A stretch of 64,000 bases of DNA from Grimontia kaedaensis (GTDB taxonomy: Bacteria; Pseudomonadota; Gammaproteobacteria; Enterobacterales; Vibrionaceae). The stretch spans positions 1,922,001 to 1,986,000 of the forward strand of contig NZ_CP082275.1 in NCBI RefSeq assembly GCF_023746615.1, in the 5' to 3' direction. The position numbers and the translations under genes were made by a program. This document shows, one piece after another, positions 1 to 8,068 of the stretch. The notes beneath the pieces are model-generated. The model saw nothing but the letters and a program-made list of their open reading frames with translations, had not been told where the DNA came from and ran no database searches. How positions within the stretch are numbered: position 1 is the first letter of the stretch; each line of letters opens with the position of its first letter.

Positions 1-867
1 GCTATTTTGCTGGACGCTCCATGCTCCGGCGAAGGCACAATTCGCAAAGATGCAGACGCATTCAGTAACTGGAGTCTTGAATCTGTTCAGGACATATCGA
101 ATACACAGCGCGATTTAATTGTTAGTGCCTTCCATGCTTTGAAACCGGGTGGCACCATGGTTTATTCGACATGCACACTAAACCATGATGAAAACCAGCA
201 CATCTGCCATTTTATTAAAGACACCTTTGGTGAAGCTGTTGAATTCCAACCGCTCAATGAGCTTTTTGAAGGTGCCGATGCGGCTTGTACAGAGGAAGGC
301 TTCCTGCATGTATTCCCGCAGATTTTTGACAGTGAAGGCTTCTTTGTCGCTCGACTGAAAAAAACAGAAAGCGTCGGATCTGAAATGGTGAAAAAACGCC
401 CTCGTAAGTTCCCGTTCCAAAAAGCCAAACCCAAAGAGGCCGACGACGTCTTAAAATCACTGGATGAAACGCTGGGGCTTTCTATTCCTCATTCTTCCAA
501 TGTTTGGATACGTGATAAAGAAGTGTGGATTTTCCCAGAGCAGGTGGAAGGCATTCTTCCAGAAATCAAATTTGACCGCATTGGTTTAAAGCTCGCTGAA
601 TCGCACAAAAAGGGTTATCGCTGGCAACACGAAACCATCATGGCATTAGCGAAAGGCAATGAGCCGAAGTGTATTGAGCTTTCAGTAGAAGACGCTAAAG
701 AATGGTATATGGGCCGGGATATTCGACCAGAAGGCCTTATCGGTTCAGGTGAAGTCATTGTCTGTTATCGCCGTCAACCCATTGGCATTGGTAAATGGGT
801 TAGCAATCGAATCAAAAATGGCCTTCCAAGAGAGTTAGTTAGAGACGTCAATTTATTTATCCAGTAG
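1..867 (+). CDS. rsmF: 16S rRNA (cytosine-1407-C5)-methyltransferase RsmF, 5'-truncated by window edge
   Basis: This is the C-terminal 288 residues of an RsmF/YebU-type rRNA m5C methyltransferase; the reading frame is open to base 1, so the gene begins outside the window. The two cysteines of the RNA m5C methyltransferase mechanism are visible: motif IV (DAPCSGEGTIRKD) at the very start and motif VI (YSTCTL) about 55 residues later. The remaining 200 residues match the RsmF-specific C-terminal extension, including a PUA-like end (KCIELSVEDAKEWYMGRDI, then VIVCYRRQPIGIGKW). It would use S-adenosylmethionine to methylate C1407 in helix 44 of 16S rRNA in the assembled 30S subunit. A strong terminator follows at 988-1021. 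Confidence 0.93.
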   Translation, partial: AILLDAPCSGEGTIRKDADAFSNWSLESVQDISNTQRDLIVSAFHALKPGGTMVYSTCTLNHDENQHICHFIKDTFGEAVEFQPLNELFEGADAACTEEGFLHVFPQIFDSEGFFVARLKKTESVGSEMVKKRPRKFPFQKAKPKEADDVLKSLDETLGLSIPHSSNVWIRDKEVWIFPEQVEGILPEIKFDRIGLKLAESHKKGYRWQHETIMALAKGNEPKCIELSVEDAKEWYMGRDIRPEGLIGSGEVIVCYRRQPIGIGKWVSNRIKNGLPRELVRDVNLFIQ

Positions 868-987
868 ACGATCCTTAAATTCTCAACCATGAAACGCCGA
901 AAGAGCCTAGCGCCAACTAAATTTTGAAGTGTTACAAATCTCCATTTAAACCAGTTAGCGCAAGGCTCTTACGAGCCATTCCCCTAA

Positions 988-1021
988 GCCCGGAACAGGA
1001 ATCGTTCCGGGCTCTTTTTTT
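988..1021 (+). terminator. Intrinsic terminator after rsmF
   Basis: A perfect 9-bp GC-rich stem (GCCCGGAAC / GTTCCGGGC, 988-996 and 1004-1012) with a 7-nt loop is followed by TC and then seven T. It lies about 120 bases after the rsmF stop; the 120 bases between hold no visible gene. Confidence 0.9.
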
Positions 1022-1049
1022 CTGACACTCTTCACATAAGATCAGTCAC

Positions 1050-1071
1050 AAAAAAGGCCGCTTACGCGACC
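1050..1071 (-). terminator. Intrinsic terminator for the CvfB-like gene
   Basis: Read on the minus strand, GGTCGC, loop GTAA and GCGGCC form a 6-bp stem with one G-T pair, followed directly by six T. It lies 25 bases past the stop of the S1-domain gene. Confidence 0.75.
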
Positions 1072-1096
1072 TTTGTTTAAATGCTCTCGACCTATA

Positions 1097-1948
1097 TTAC
1101 TTGATCAGGTAGATACCATCTTTCTCGATGCGTATTCTGCGCTCTTTGTACAGCCCACCGATAGTTTTCTTGAAGGTAGCCTTACTGGTGCGGAATAGCT
1201 CAAAAATCTGATCCGGGCTGCTCTTGTCATTCACTGGCAGAAACCCACCTTTGCGGTCCAGCGTGCGAACAATCTTCTCTGAAAGATCATCCACTTTGCC
1301 TTTGCCCAGTTTTTGCAGTGACAAGTCAATCTTACCGTCTTCTCGAATCTGCTTGATATATGCCTTCAGATTTTTACCGATAAATAGCTTGCCAAATACT
1401 TCTGATTTAAACAGCAGACCCCAGTGAGCATCATTAACGGCGCACTTGTATCCCAGCTCAGTCTCTTCTGCCACGGTTACGTGTACCTGATCGCCCTTCT
1501 TGTAGCGTGCAGGGGTTTTGTCGAGAAACTTATTAAACTTAGTCGAACCAACGATACGCCCTGATGCGTTATCAACGTACAGGAAAACCAGGTAGTCTCT
1601 TCCTTCCTGCATTTTAATACGCTGCTCACTGAACGGAACCAAAAGGTCTTTGGGCAGACCCCAATTCAAAAATGCGCCAACACGTGTGGTGCTTACACAT
1701 TGCAGCTTTGCAAATTGTCCAACCTGCGCCAATGGCTTCTCAGTTGTCGCAATCACATCGTCTTCAGAGTCAAAGTAGATGAACACTTCAATTTCATCGC
1801 CAATTTTAGTGCCTTTTGGCACATAGCGTTTTGGCAGGAGGATATTGCCGTACTCATGCCCACCGTCGACAAATACGCCGAACTCAACTTCTTTCACCAC
1901 GGTAAGATGGTTCAACTGACCGATTTTAATCATTGATGCGTTGCTCAT
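1097..1948 (-). CDS. CvfB/YitL-type S1 RNA-binding protein
   Basis: A 283-residue protein made of tandem S1-like OB domains followed by a winged-helix end, the layout of the CvfB/YitL family of RNA-binding regulators. The N-terminal stretch (GQLNHLTVVKEVEFGVFVDG) and the mid-protein repeat (LQCVSTTRVGAFLNWGLPKD) are the first two S1 repeats; the last 60 residues (ILRTSKATFKKTIGGLY-like helix-turn-helix) form the wHTH. The reading frame is open to 2014, but I chose the ATG at 1948 because a TATACT -10-like box lies about 20 bases upstream of it, inside the longer frame; an ATG at 1933 (MIKIGQ) is also possible. No operon partner. Function in gamma-proteobacteria is not well defined. Confidence 0.8.
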   Translation of the reverse strand: MSNASMIKIGQLNHLTVVKEVEFGVFVDGGHEYGNILLPKRYVPKGTKIGDEIEVFIYFDSEDDVIATTEKPLAQVGQFAKLQCVSTTRVGAFLNWGLPKDLLVPFSEQRIKMQEGRDYLVFLYVDNASGRIVGSTKFNKFLDKTPARYKKGDQVHVTVAEETELGYKCAVNDAHWGLLFKSEVFGKLFIGKNLKAYIKQIREDGKIDLSLQKLGKGKVDDLSEKIVRTLDRKGGFLPVNDKSSPDQIFELFRTSKATFKKTIGGLYKERRIRIEKDGIYLIK

Positions 1949-2064
1949 TGGTTTTCTAACTGATGCGCAGTATACGAGATTTACACCGTGATGGTTGAAG
2001 TAATTTGAGGACAAAAGCTTGATTGGTTCTTTATTGGGCGAGAACTACATCCAGTGGCAAAACG

Positions 2065-2091
2065 AAAAACGCCACGACAATGTGTGGCGTT
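2065..2091 (-). terminator. Intrinsic terminator after PEP-synthase-like gene
   Basis: On the minus strand AACGCCAC (2091-2084) pairs perfectly with GTGGCGTT (2075-2068) around an 8-nt loop, and the 3' arm runs into a short T tract. It sits 28 bases beyond the stop of the gene at 2119-2922. Confidence 0.75.
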
Positions 2092-2118
2092 CAAATTCAT
2101 TAAGCGGAAGCTATCAAA

Positions 2119-2922
2119 TTATTGATAAACCAGCTCTACGTTCGCACCTTCTGCCAGCTCGATGATCGCTTTATCTGATTCTTGAGCTAACACCTGCACA
2201 GGCTTATCGGCCAGTTGTGTTTTACGAATAGTGTCGCGAATCAAGCTCTTCACCGCTTCATTGTGCTTGTTGAAGGTGTAAGGCAAAGCCTCATCACCAA
2301 AGTCCACTGCCAAGGTAAATGCGGCGAGGTTATCAACATCAATAATGATACCGTCGAAATACGCCAACAAAGCTTCCGCGAGCACTGCATTCGCGGGTAA
2401 TTGGCACGCCAGCATTACTTTCAGACCATTTGCTCCGCGACAAAGCCCCTGCTCTGCCAACAAATCAATCATGGTTGCAGCTTCGCTCGAAGTGCGTACA
2501 AACGGTACCACAATCTCAACGGGAAGCTGCTTTTCCTCAATTGCCTTTTTCAGCACTTCGCACTCAAACACGAAACCAGGTTTGCCTGCTTCACTTGCAT
2601 AGCGCGAAACTCCACGCAAGCCCATGGCCGGATTTGCTTCTTCTGGCTCTGAATCAGCCCCTTTCATTTGTTTCAATGCGAGCGCACTTTGGTCATTTAA
2701 CATCACACGAAACGGTCTTTCACTGTTCGACTTGTGTGCACCTTCCAATAACGACACCAATTTGTCCTTGATCGCATTACTGTCATCTAGTGCTGACGGG
2801 TGAGTTCCGATCGCGTTGATATACAATTCACCCAAAGAGACCAGTCCAAATGACGTGTCATTATCTTCCAATTGAGCGGGATTTTTTAAAACGTGAGAGT
2901 AGGTCAAATCCATTTGAGACAT
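2119..2922 (-). CDS. Stand-alone PEP synthase C-terminal-domain-like protein, probably catalytically dead
   Basis: 267 residues. From about residue 97 to the end it aligns by eye with the C-terminal PEP/pyruvate-binding TIM-barrel domain of PEP synthase (PpsA): NPAMGLRGVSRY, then VEIVVPFVRT, MIDLLAEQGLCRG and NGLKV, and AYFDGIIID near the end. The swivelling phosphohistidine domain and the N-terminal ATP-grasp domain are absent. Key positions have changed: the PpsA SNDL motif reads DVDNL here, and the C-terminal GICGQ containing the proton-donor Cys reads QVLAQ, with no Cys. It is divergent from the DAHP synthase gene, whose substrate is PEP. Seen: the family likeness and the lost residues. 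Inferred: a PEP- or pyruvate-sensing or regulatory role. Start choice is weakly supported (no good ribosome binding site). Confidence 0.75.
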   Translation of the reverse strand: MSQMDLTYSHVLKNPAQLEDNDTSFGLVSLGELYINAIGTHPSALDDSNAIKDKLVSLLEGAHKSNSERPFRVMLNDQSALALKQMKGADSEPEEANPAMGLRGVSRYASEAGKPGFVFECEVLKKAIEEKQLPVEIVVPFVRTSSEAATMIDLLAEQGLCRGANGLKVMLACQLPANAVLAEALLAYFDGIIIDVDNLAAFTLAVDFGDEALPYTFNKHNEAVKSLIRDTIRKTQLADKPVQVLAQESDKAIIELAEGANVELVYQ

Positions 2923-3248
2923 AGCGCACCAATACTGCCTTGTGAAACTTAAGTGCCTGTTGCGGCGAGAAAATGATGGCTAATCGACGCAGATTCTTTG
3001 CAAACGCCTGATTTTCATCCATCAGTGAGAAAACATACCACAGAGCCTTTTTGTTACAAGAGAAATCCGAAAGGAAATGTCGATTTTCACCTTCAGAATA
3101 AAACTTGGCTGTTTAAGAATCTTTCCGGTTAAAACAAAGGCGATGGAGAGAATAAATCGCTGAAAGATCACATCATGGCTTTTCTGACACCGATTTTTTG
3201 CTATCTTACAGCCTTCGCAACAACACCGACGTAAGGAAGGCAGAGTCC
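2923..3248. promoter_or_regulatory. Divergent intergenic region between PEP-synthase-like gene and DAHP synthase
   Basis: 326 bases without a gene. It must carry both divergent promoters. A TATCTT -10-like box lies about 50 bases upstream of the DAHP synthase ATG, but I could not find a convincing -35, nor a clear TrpR or TyrR box. The ribosome binding site AAGGAAGG at about 3234 decides the DAHP synthase start. Confidence 0.4.
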
Positions 3249-4310
3249 ATGCCGATTAAAACTGACGAACTAAGAACGCAACCTGTTGACACTCTGCCAA
3301 CCCCTGCAGAACTGGAAGCAGAATCTCCACTTACAGACAGTGTTGCCCAAGACATCGCAGATGCCCGCAAACAAACGGAAGATGTTCTCACTGGCCGCGA
3401 CAACCGCTTACTTGTTGTAGTCGGCCCTTGCTCTATCCACGATCCGGAAGCTGGTCTCGAATACGCAAAGCGCCTGAAGGTACTTGCTGAGCAACACAAA
3501 GATACTTTGCATATTGTCATGCGCACTTACTTTGAAAAGCCACGTACTGTTGTGGGCTGGAAAGGTATGATCAATGATCCTGACCTCGATGGTAGCTGCA
3601 ACCTGAGAAAAGGCCTATTCAAAGCCCGTAAATTCCTGCTGGATGTGAACAAGCTGGGTCTGCCTACTGCGACCGAGTTTCTCGACATGATCACCGGTCA
3701 ATACATTGCAGATTTGGTCACCTGGGGGGCCATCGGCGCGCGCACAACCGAATCGCAAATTCACCGTGAAATGGCGTCTGCACTTTCGTGCCCTGTCGGC
3801 TTTAAAAATGGCACTGACGGCAACATCAAGATCGCCATTGATGCAATTCGATCCAGCCAGACTTCTCACCTGTTCTGTTCTCCTGACAAGAATGGTGTAA
3901 TGACTATTTACCGCACTAGTGGTAACCCTTATGGTCACGTCATTTTGCGCGGCGGACACCAGCCAAACTACTACAAAGCTGATGTTGAAAGCGCAGCTGA
4001 AGATCTCTTAGCATTTAATCTGACACCTCGCTTGGTGGTTGATTTCAGTCACGCAAACTGTGAGAAACAACACCGTCGCCAATTGGACGTTGCCACAGAT
4101 ATTTGCAATCAATTGGTCGAAGGCGATACTTTCATCGCTGGCATCATGGCCGAGAGCTTCATTGAAGAAGGCAATCAGGCCGTAGATAAAGACAACATTT
4201 TTGGCCTCACTTATGGCCAATCTATCACTGACCCATGTTTGGGCTGGGACGACACCGCTAAGATGCTTCAGATGCTTTCTGATGCTGTTGCGAAACGTAA
4301 CTCACGCTAA
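3249..4310 (+). CDS. aroH: 3-deoxy-7-phosphoheptulonate (DAHP) synthase, class I, AroH-like
   Basis: 353 residues, the normal length for AroF/G/H. It joins PEP and erythrose 4-phosphate in the first step of the shikimate pathway. Hallmarks: LLVVVGPCSIHDP with the metal-binding Cys, the phosphate-binding KPRTVVGWKG, GARTTESQIHRE, GFKNGTDG, and VVDFSHAN. The sequence is closer to what I remember of E. coli AroH (Trp-sensitive) than to AroG or AroF: TDELRT start, TPAEL, MRTYFEKPRTVVGWKG, MTIYRTSGNPYGH, CEKQHRRQLDV and IAGIMAESF. The actual feedback ligand cannot be read directly; databases may label the Vibrio copy aroG. The start ATG at 3249 follows AAGGAAGG; the longer frame from 3198 lacks support. 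Confidence 0.92.
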   Translation: MPIKTDELRTQPVDTLPTPAELEAESPLTDSVAQDIADARKQTEDVLTGRDNRLLVVVGPCSIHDPEAGLEYAKRLKVLAEQHKDTLHIVMRTYFEKPRTVVGWKGMINDPDLDGSCNLRKGLFKARKFLLDVNKLGLPTATEFLDMITGQYIADLVTWGAIGARTTESQIHREMASALSCPVGFKNGTDGNIKIAIDAIRSSQTSHLFCSPDKNGVMTIYRTSGNPYGHVILRGGHQPNYYKADVESAAEDLLAFNLTPRLVVDFSHANCEKQHRRQLDVATDICNQLVEGDTFIAGIMAESFIEEGNQAVDKDNIFGLTYGQSITDPCLGWDDTAKMLQMLSDAVAKRNSR

Positions 4311-4360
4311 ACAAGTCTCTGTGATAAGCTCGAACTTCAGTTAAATATCAGGAAATTACT

Positions 4361-4843
4361 ATGCCTTCTTTTGATATCGTCTCAGAAATCGATACCGTAG
4401 AGCTGAAAAACGCCGTAGACAATGCGAAGCGTGAACTGTCTACCCGTTTTGACTTCCGCAACGTTGAAGCCAGCTTCGAACTCAATAAAGAAGTCGTGAA
4501 AGTTGCTGCTGAGTCAGATTTTCAGGTTAATCAGATGATGGACATCCTGCGCGGAAACCTCGCTAAACGTGGTGTTGATGCCCGAGCGATGGAACCAAAA
4601 GACATGGTTCACTCCGGTAAGACTTTCTTTAGTGATGTGCATTTTAAAAACGGCATCGAGGCCGATGTTGCCAAGAAAATCGTTAAACTGATCAAAGAAG
4701 CCAAAATCAAAGTTCAGGCTCAGATCCAAGGTGAAAAACTTCGTGTCACCGGTAAGAAGCGAGATGACCTTCAAGCCGCAATGCAAGTCGTGCGCGAAGC
4801 GGACTTGGGTCAACCTTTTCAGTTCGATAACTTCCGCGACTAA
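4361..4843 (+). CDS. yajQ: YajQ family nucleotide-binding protein
   Basis: 160 residues, full length for YajQ (UPF0234). The family N-terminus (MPSFDIVSEIDTVELKNAVDNA), STRFDFRNV and the conserved C-terminus (KVQAQIQGEKLRVTGKKRDDLQ, QPFQFDNFRD) are all present. Members have two ferredoxin-like folds; some bind c-di-GMP or act as transcription cofactors (known for Xanthomonas XC_3703), while the E. coli protein binds nucleotides and tRNA. AGGAA precedes the ATG. It stands 50 bases after DAHP synthase and is closed by its own terminator, so it may be co-transcribed with that gene. Confidence 0.95.
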   Translation: MPSFDIVSEIDTVELKNAVDNAKRELSTRFDFRNVEASFELNKEVVKVAAESDFQVNQMMDILRGNLAKRGVDARAMEPKDMVHSGKTFFSDVHFKNGIEADVAKKIVKLIKEAKIKVQAQIQGEKLRVTGKKRDDLQAAMQVVREADLGQPFQFDNFRD

Positions 4844-4865
4844 TTACACCTAATGAACGAGAAAA

Positions 4866-4896
4866 GCCATTTGCCACCCGGTAAATGGCTTTTTGT
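4866..4896 (+). terminator. Intrinsic terminator after yajQ
   Basis: GCCATTTGCC (4866-4875) pairs with GGTAAATGGC (4880-4889) with one G-T pair and a 4-nt loop, followed by TTTTTG. Confidence 0.85.
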
Positions 4897-4911
4897 TTCT
4901 TTGGAGACCCC

Positions 4912-5445
4912 ATGTCAAATATCGTATATATCGCAACCAGTTTAGATGGTTACATTGCAGATAAAAATGGTGGTTTGGATTGGCTACACAGCATTCCAAA
5001 CCCAGACCAGTCAGATTTCGGATGGGCCGAATTTATGTCTGGCATTGATGGGCTGGTGATGGGCAGAACTACCTTTGAAACAGTACTCGGATTTGACTGT
5101 GACTGGCCCTATGCCAAGCCAGTTTTCGTTCTCAGTAATACCATGAATCAAATCCCTGACTCCCACAAAGATAAAGCCTCTTTGATTTCAGGAGACCTGT
5201 CAGAGATCCTTAAAAATCTTAATGAGCAAGGATTCAAGAATCTCTATATCGATGGTGGTAAGACGGTACAGAGCTTCATGTCAGAGGATTTAATTGATGA
5301 GCTAATAATCACCCAAATTCCGGTATTGCTCGGCGGCGGCACCAAGCTGTTTGGCGATTTGGAACATCGCCAGCAATTTGAACTGGTAAAGAGTGAAGTG
5401 CTGATTAACGCCATGGTCAAATCTCATTTCAAACGTGTGAGATAA
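4912..5445 (+). CDS. Dihydrofolate reductase-like (RibD C-terminal fold) protein
   Basis: 177 residues of the DHFR/RibD-C family (YyaP/YwjB group). MSNIVYIATSLDGYIAD is the usual opening of this family, followed by GGLDWL, the NADPH-loop-like VMGRTTFETV, KPVFVLSN, a glycine-rich YIDGGKTVQSF and LLGGGTKLF. True DHFR activity is doubtful for this group; a reductase acting on a pterin- or flavin-related substrate is the usual inference. The ATG at 4912 is chosen because GGAG stands 6 bases upstream; the frame from 4885 overlaps the yajQ terminator. Confidence 0.85.
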   Translation: MSNIVYIATSLDGYIADKNGGLDWLHSIPNPDQSDFGWAEFMSGIDGLVMGRTTFETVLGFDCDWPYAKPVFVLSNTMNQIPDSHKDKASLISGDLSEILKNLNEQGFKNLYIDGGKTVQSFMSEDLIDELIITQIPVLLGGGTKLFGDLEHRQQFELVKSEVLINAMVKSHFKRVR

Positions 5446-5453
5446 GCCTTAAA

Positions 5454-5484
5454 AAAGAGGCCTGTGTCAATTGCTGGCCTCTTT
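5454..5484. terminator. Bidirectional terminator between DHFR-like gene and helicase gene
   Basis: AAAGAGGCC (5454-5462) and GGCCTCTTT (5476-5484) form a perfect 9-bp stem with A and T flanks on both sides. It lies between two convergent stop codons and can serve both. Confidence 0.8.
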
Positions 5485-5499
5485 CTGAGGGTCAATATC

Positions 5500-7851
5500 T
5501 CATCTCACGTCAATCACGCGACTGGCTTTCTTGTACTGTACTTTCCACCCAGACCATGATGGTAACTCCCAACGCTTGGGGCCATCTTTTCTATTACCGC
5601 CAGCGTGGTGTATAACAACAGTGCGCTTCCCTTTTTGGTATTCCACATCCAGCTTTAACTCGGCCAGATTCAGCTCTAGCGGGTACTTTTCTGCAAAATC
5701 ATCAAACTCCCAAGACGGAATACCATCAAAGACAAAGTCGTCGCCCTCGATCAACTCTAAATCGTCTATTGCTTCCACCCCCAAATCCTGCAGAGCTTGC
5801 TCAAGCCAGGCCAATACATCAACCTCGGTACTTTTCGCGGCATCTTCTAAAGACTGATAAAGATTCCAGTACTTTACTTCTCTCACAAGGCGCTCGCCGG
5901 TGCCTTTTAAAAGTTCGCCATTAATGATTTGTGTGGCCAACGCCCGAATAAGGCTTTCTCCTTCCGCCGCTTGTCTGTATTCACCAATGACCCTTCCTGC
6001 GTAGATTCGTTCAATAACATCGACCACTACGCCATCATGTTCACCAAATTCGGAAACGGACTCTTCTCCTAACCCAGCATCAACAAGCCAAGTAAAGGAA
6101 ACAGGAGCCATACATGTGGCGTACGAGGTAGTTTGCTTCACACCTCGGCCTGCCAAGTGAAACTGGTCGAATACAATCGCCGCCTGAGGCTCTGCAGGAA
6201 AATCACTGTCGCGACTCAACGTGACTTCGTTAAAGCCATTGCCGAATGCTTGTTGCCGTTTTTCGCGTCGTACATATGCAAGTTCGGGAGCAACTGACAG
6301 GACGCTTTTCAAGAGTGCTTCGCGTGAAAATCGGCTGGCAACCTCCCAGTCGGGTAGCTCCAACGCTTCACGGATAGATGCTGACAATTTCCTCGCTTCT
6401 TCGAGGGCCAATTCGTCAACATCAATAATTTCGGTCGGTTGCTCACCACGAAGTACAGCAATTGATGTGACAACGTCACAGGAAAGAGCATTCCATCTTC
6501 GGTAATCGTCTAAAACAAGCTCTCCACCTTTTCGCTTCCACACTGTCATTGGTGTTTGAAGCACCGCTGCAAGATCTACCATGGCTTCGGTGTTTGATTT
6601 TGTATCCATTCTTGAAATCAAGTGAGCGAAAATACTATCAATCGGCAACGGATACAGGCGCTTGCCATGTTCAGTGACTGCGCCTTGTTCATCTAGAGCC
6701 CCCATTTCTGAGAGTCGCGCCTTCGCTGTGTTCAATGATTTCTCTGGAAGGTTTGATAGGAATGGCAGTTGTTCCAGAACATAACCACAACATGCCGCTG
6801 CTAACATTGTTTCTGTTAGATCTTCCCTTTCAAGTTCTGGTGGAGTGAAAGCTTCTAAAGGTGCATGTTCCCCGAAGAGCCGTTCACAATATCCCGCTGA
6901 AATTCGTCCTGCACGCCCAGCTCGCTGTTTAGCACTGGCTTTCGATATTGCGTGCAGTGCCAAAGCTGTACGACCGTTTCTTTGGTGGGTACGACGTTCC
7001 ATGCCCGAATCGACAACGGTAACAATCCCTGGAATGGTGAGCGAGGTTTCAGCGACATTGGTCGCTAGTACCACACGCTGGTTATCAGATTGGTGTAAAG
7101 CGCGGTATCTATCAGAATCAGACACTGAAGCATGGAGAGGAATCACCTCCGCATCCAGCAATTTTAACATTGATAGACACTGGCTAATTTCTTTCTTCCC
7201 TGGCAGGAAGACCAACACATCACCACCTCGTGCCAATGCTTGTTCCACAACAGGCTTAACCCTATCTTCAATCGACCTACCTGAAGGCATATGCTGAGAA
7301 TCTCTGGCATGATGAATAGTAGTGACACCGTAACTCTTGGCATTTGCTATGATCGATTTGGCATTGAAATAGGCTTCCAATCGCTGGTTATCCAACGTGG
7401 CTGAAGTGACGATCAAACGATGATGATCTTGCTTTACCAACAATGCGGCGAGTAAATCCGTCTCGGCCCGGCGTTCATGAAACTCGTCAATCATCACCAC
7501 ATCGAAGCCTTTCAGCTTGTCCTCGCTGAACCAGCGCAACACAACACCTGGTGTGGCAAACACCACCTCCGAATCGTCAGAAAAGCGGTAATCAAACTTT
7601 ATGGCGTAGCCAACCCGCTCACCTACCTCGCTTTCGAGCGTTTCTGCAACAAACCCTGCCAAGGTTGTACAAGCAACACGTCTGGGTTCAATCACTAACA
7701 CACGACCCGTCTTAGCCGCCCAAACTGGTAGCCGCGTCGATTTACCTGTTCCTGTATCGGCCTGAACAATTAAGTTGGATTCGAAGAGGATTTGTTCAAC
7801 GTCTTGCTGAATGCTGTCGATAGGAAGCGTGAGTTTTTTTCCGTCGGTCAT
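5500..7851 (-). CDS. hrpB: DEAH-box ATP-dependent helicase, HrpB-like
   Basis: 783 residues. Helicase motifs in order: I (ADTGTGKSTRLP, about 31-42), II (DEFH), III (VTSATLDNQ), V (NVAETSLTIPGI) and VI (QRAGRAGR), then a winged-helix/ratchet region as in HrpA/HrpB. The motif spacing and length fit HrpB, but the last 200 residues (ending WELPSWSGWKVQYKK) do not look like the HrpB C-terminal domain I remember, so this may be a separate HrpB-like branch. The substrate is unknown. Single gene, divergent from maeA, sharing a 217-base upstream region. Confidence 0.75.
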   Translation of the reverse strand: MTDGKKLTLPIDSIQQDVEQILFESNLIVQADTGTGKSTRLPVWAAKTGRVLVIEPRRVACTTLAGFVAETLESEVGERVGYAIKFDYRFSDDSEVVFATPGVVLRWFSEDKLKGFDVVMIDEFHERRAETDLLAALLVKQDHHRLIVTSATLDNQRLEAYFNAKSIIANAKSYGVTTIHHARDSQHMPSGRSIEDRVKPVVEQALARGGDVLVFLPGKKEISQCLSMLKLLDAEVIPLHASVSDSDRYRALHQSDNQRVVLATNVAETSLTIPGIVTVVDSGMERRTHQRNGRTALALHAISKASAKQRAGRAGRISAGYCERLFGEHAPLEAFTPPELEREDLTETMLAAACCGYVLEQLPFLSNLPEKSLNTAKARLSEMGALDEQGAVTEHGKRLYPLPIDSIFAHLISRMDTKSNTEAMVDLAAVLQTPMTVWKRKGGELVLDDYRRWNALSCDVVTSIAVLRGEQPTEIIDVDELALEEARKLSASIREALELPDWEVASRFSREALLKSVLSVAPELAYVRREKRQQAFGNGFNEVTLSRDSDFPAEPQAAIVFDQFHLAGRGVKQTTSYATCMAPVSFTWLVDAGLGEESVSEFGEHDGVVVDVIERIYAGRVIGEYRQAAEGESLIRALATQIINGELLKGTGERLVREVKYWNLYQSLEDAAKSTEVDVLAWLEQALQDLGVEAIDDLELIEGDDFVFDGIPSWEFDDFAEKYPLELNLAELKLDVEYQKGKRTVVIHHAGGNRKDGPKRWELPSWSGWKVQYKKASRVIDVR

Positions 7852-8068
7852 GACTTTTGATATGTATTTCTGGTTTGTTGAGAGTGTACCTTAGTGTTTG
7901 TGTGTATGTGTCGTTTTCCACCCCTTGTGCTCGCACCACCTCACCTTTTCCTGCTTATTAGCTCGTTTAAAACAAAATGCACTTGAATACCAAAGGTTAA
8001 GGACACTACACTTTCACGCCTTATACTTTAGTATTAATTACATTCTGAAAGAACAGAGTTGTCTCTCC

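Noticed and set aside
7898..8068. N-terminal extension of malic enzyme
   Set aside because: The extra 57 codons are unlike any MaeA N-terminus and lie in the promoter region shared with the helicase gene.
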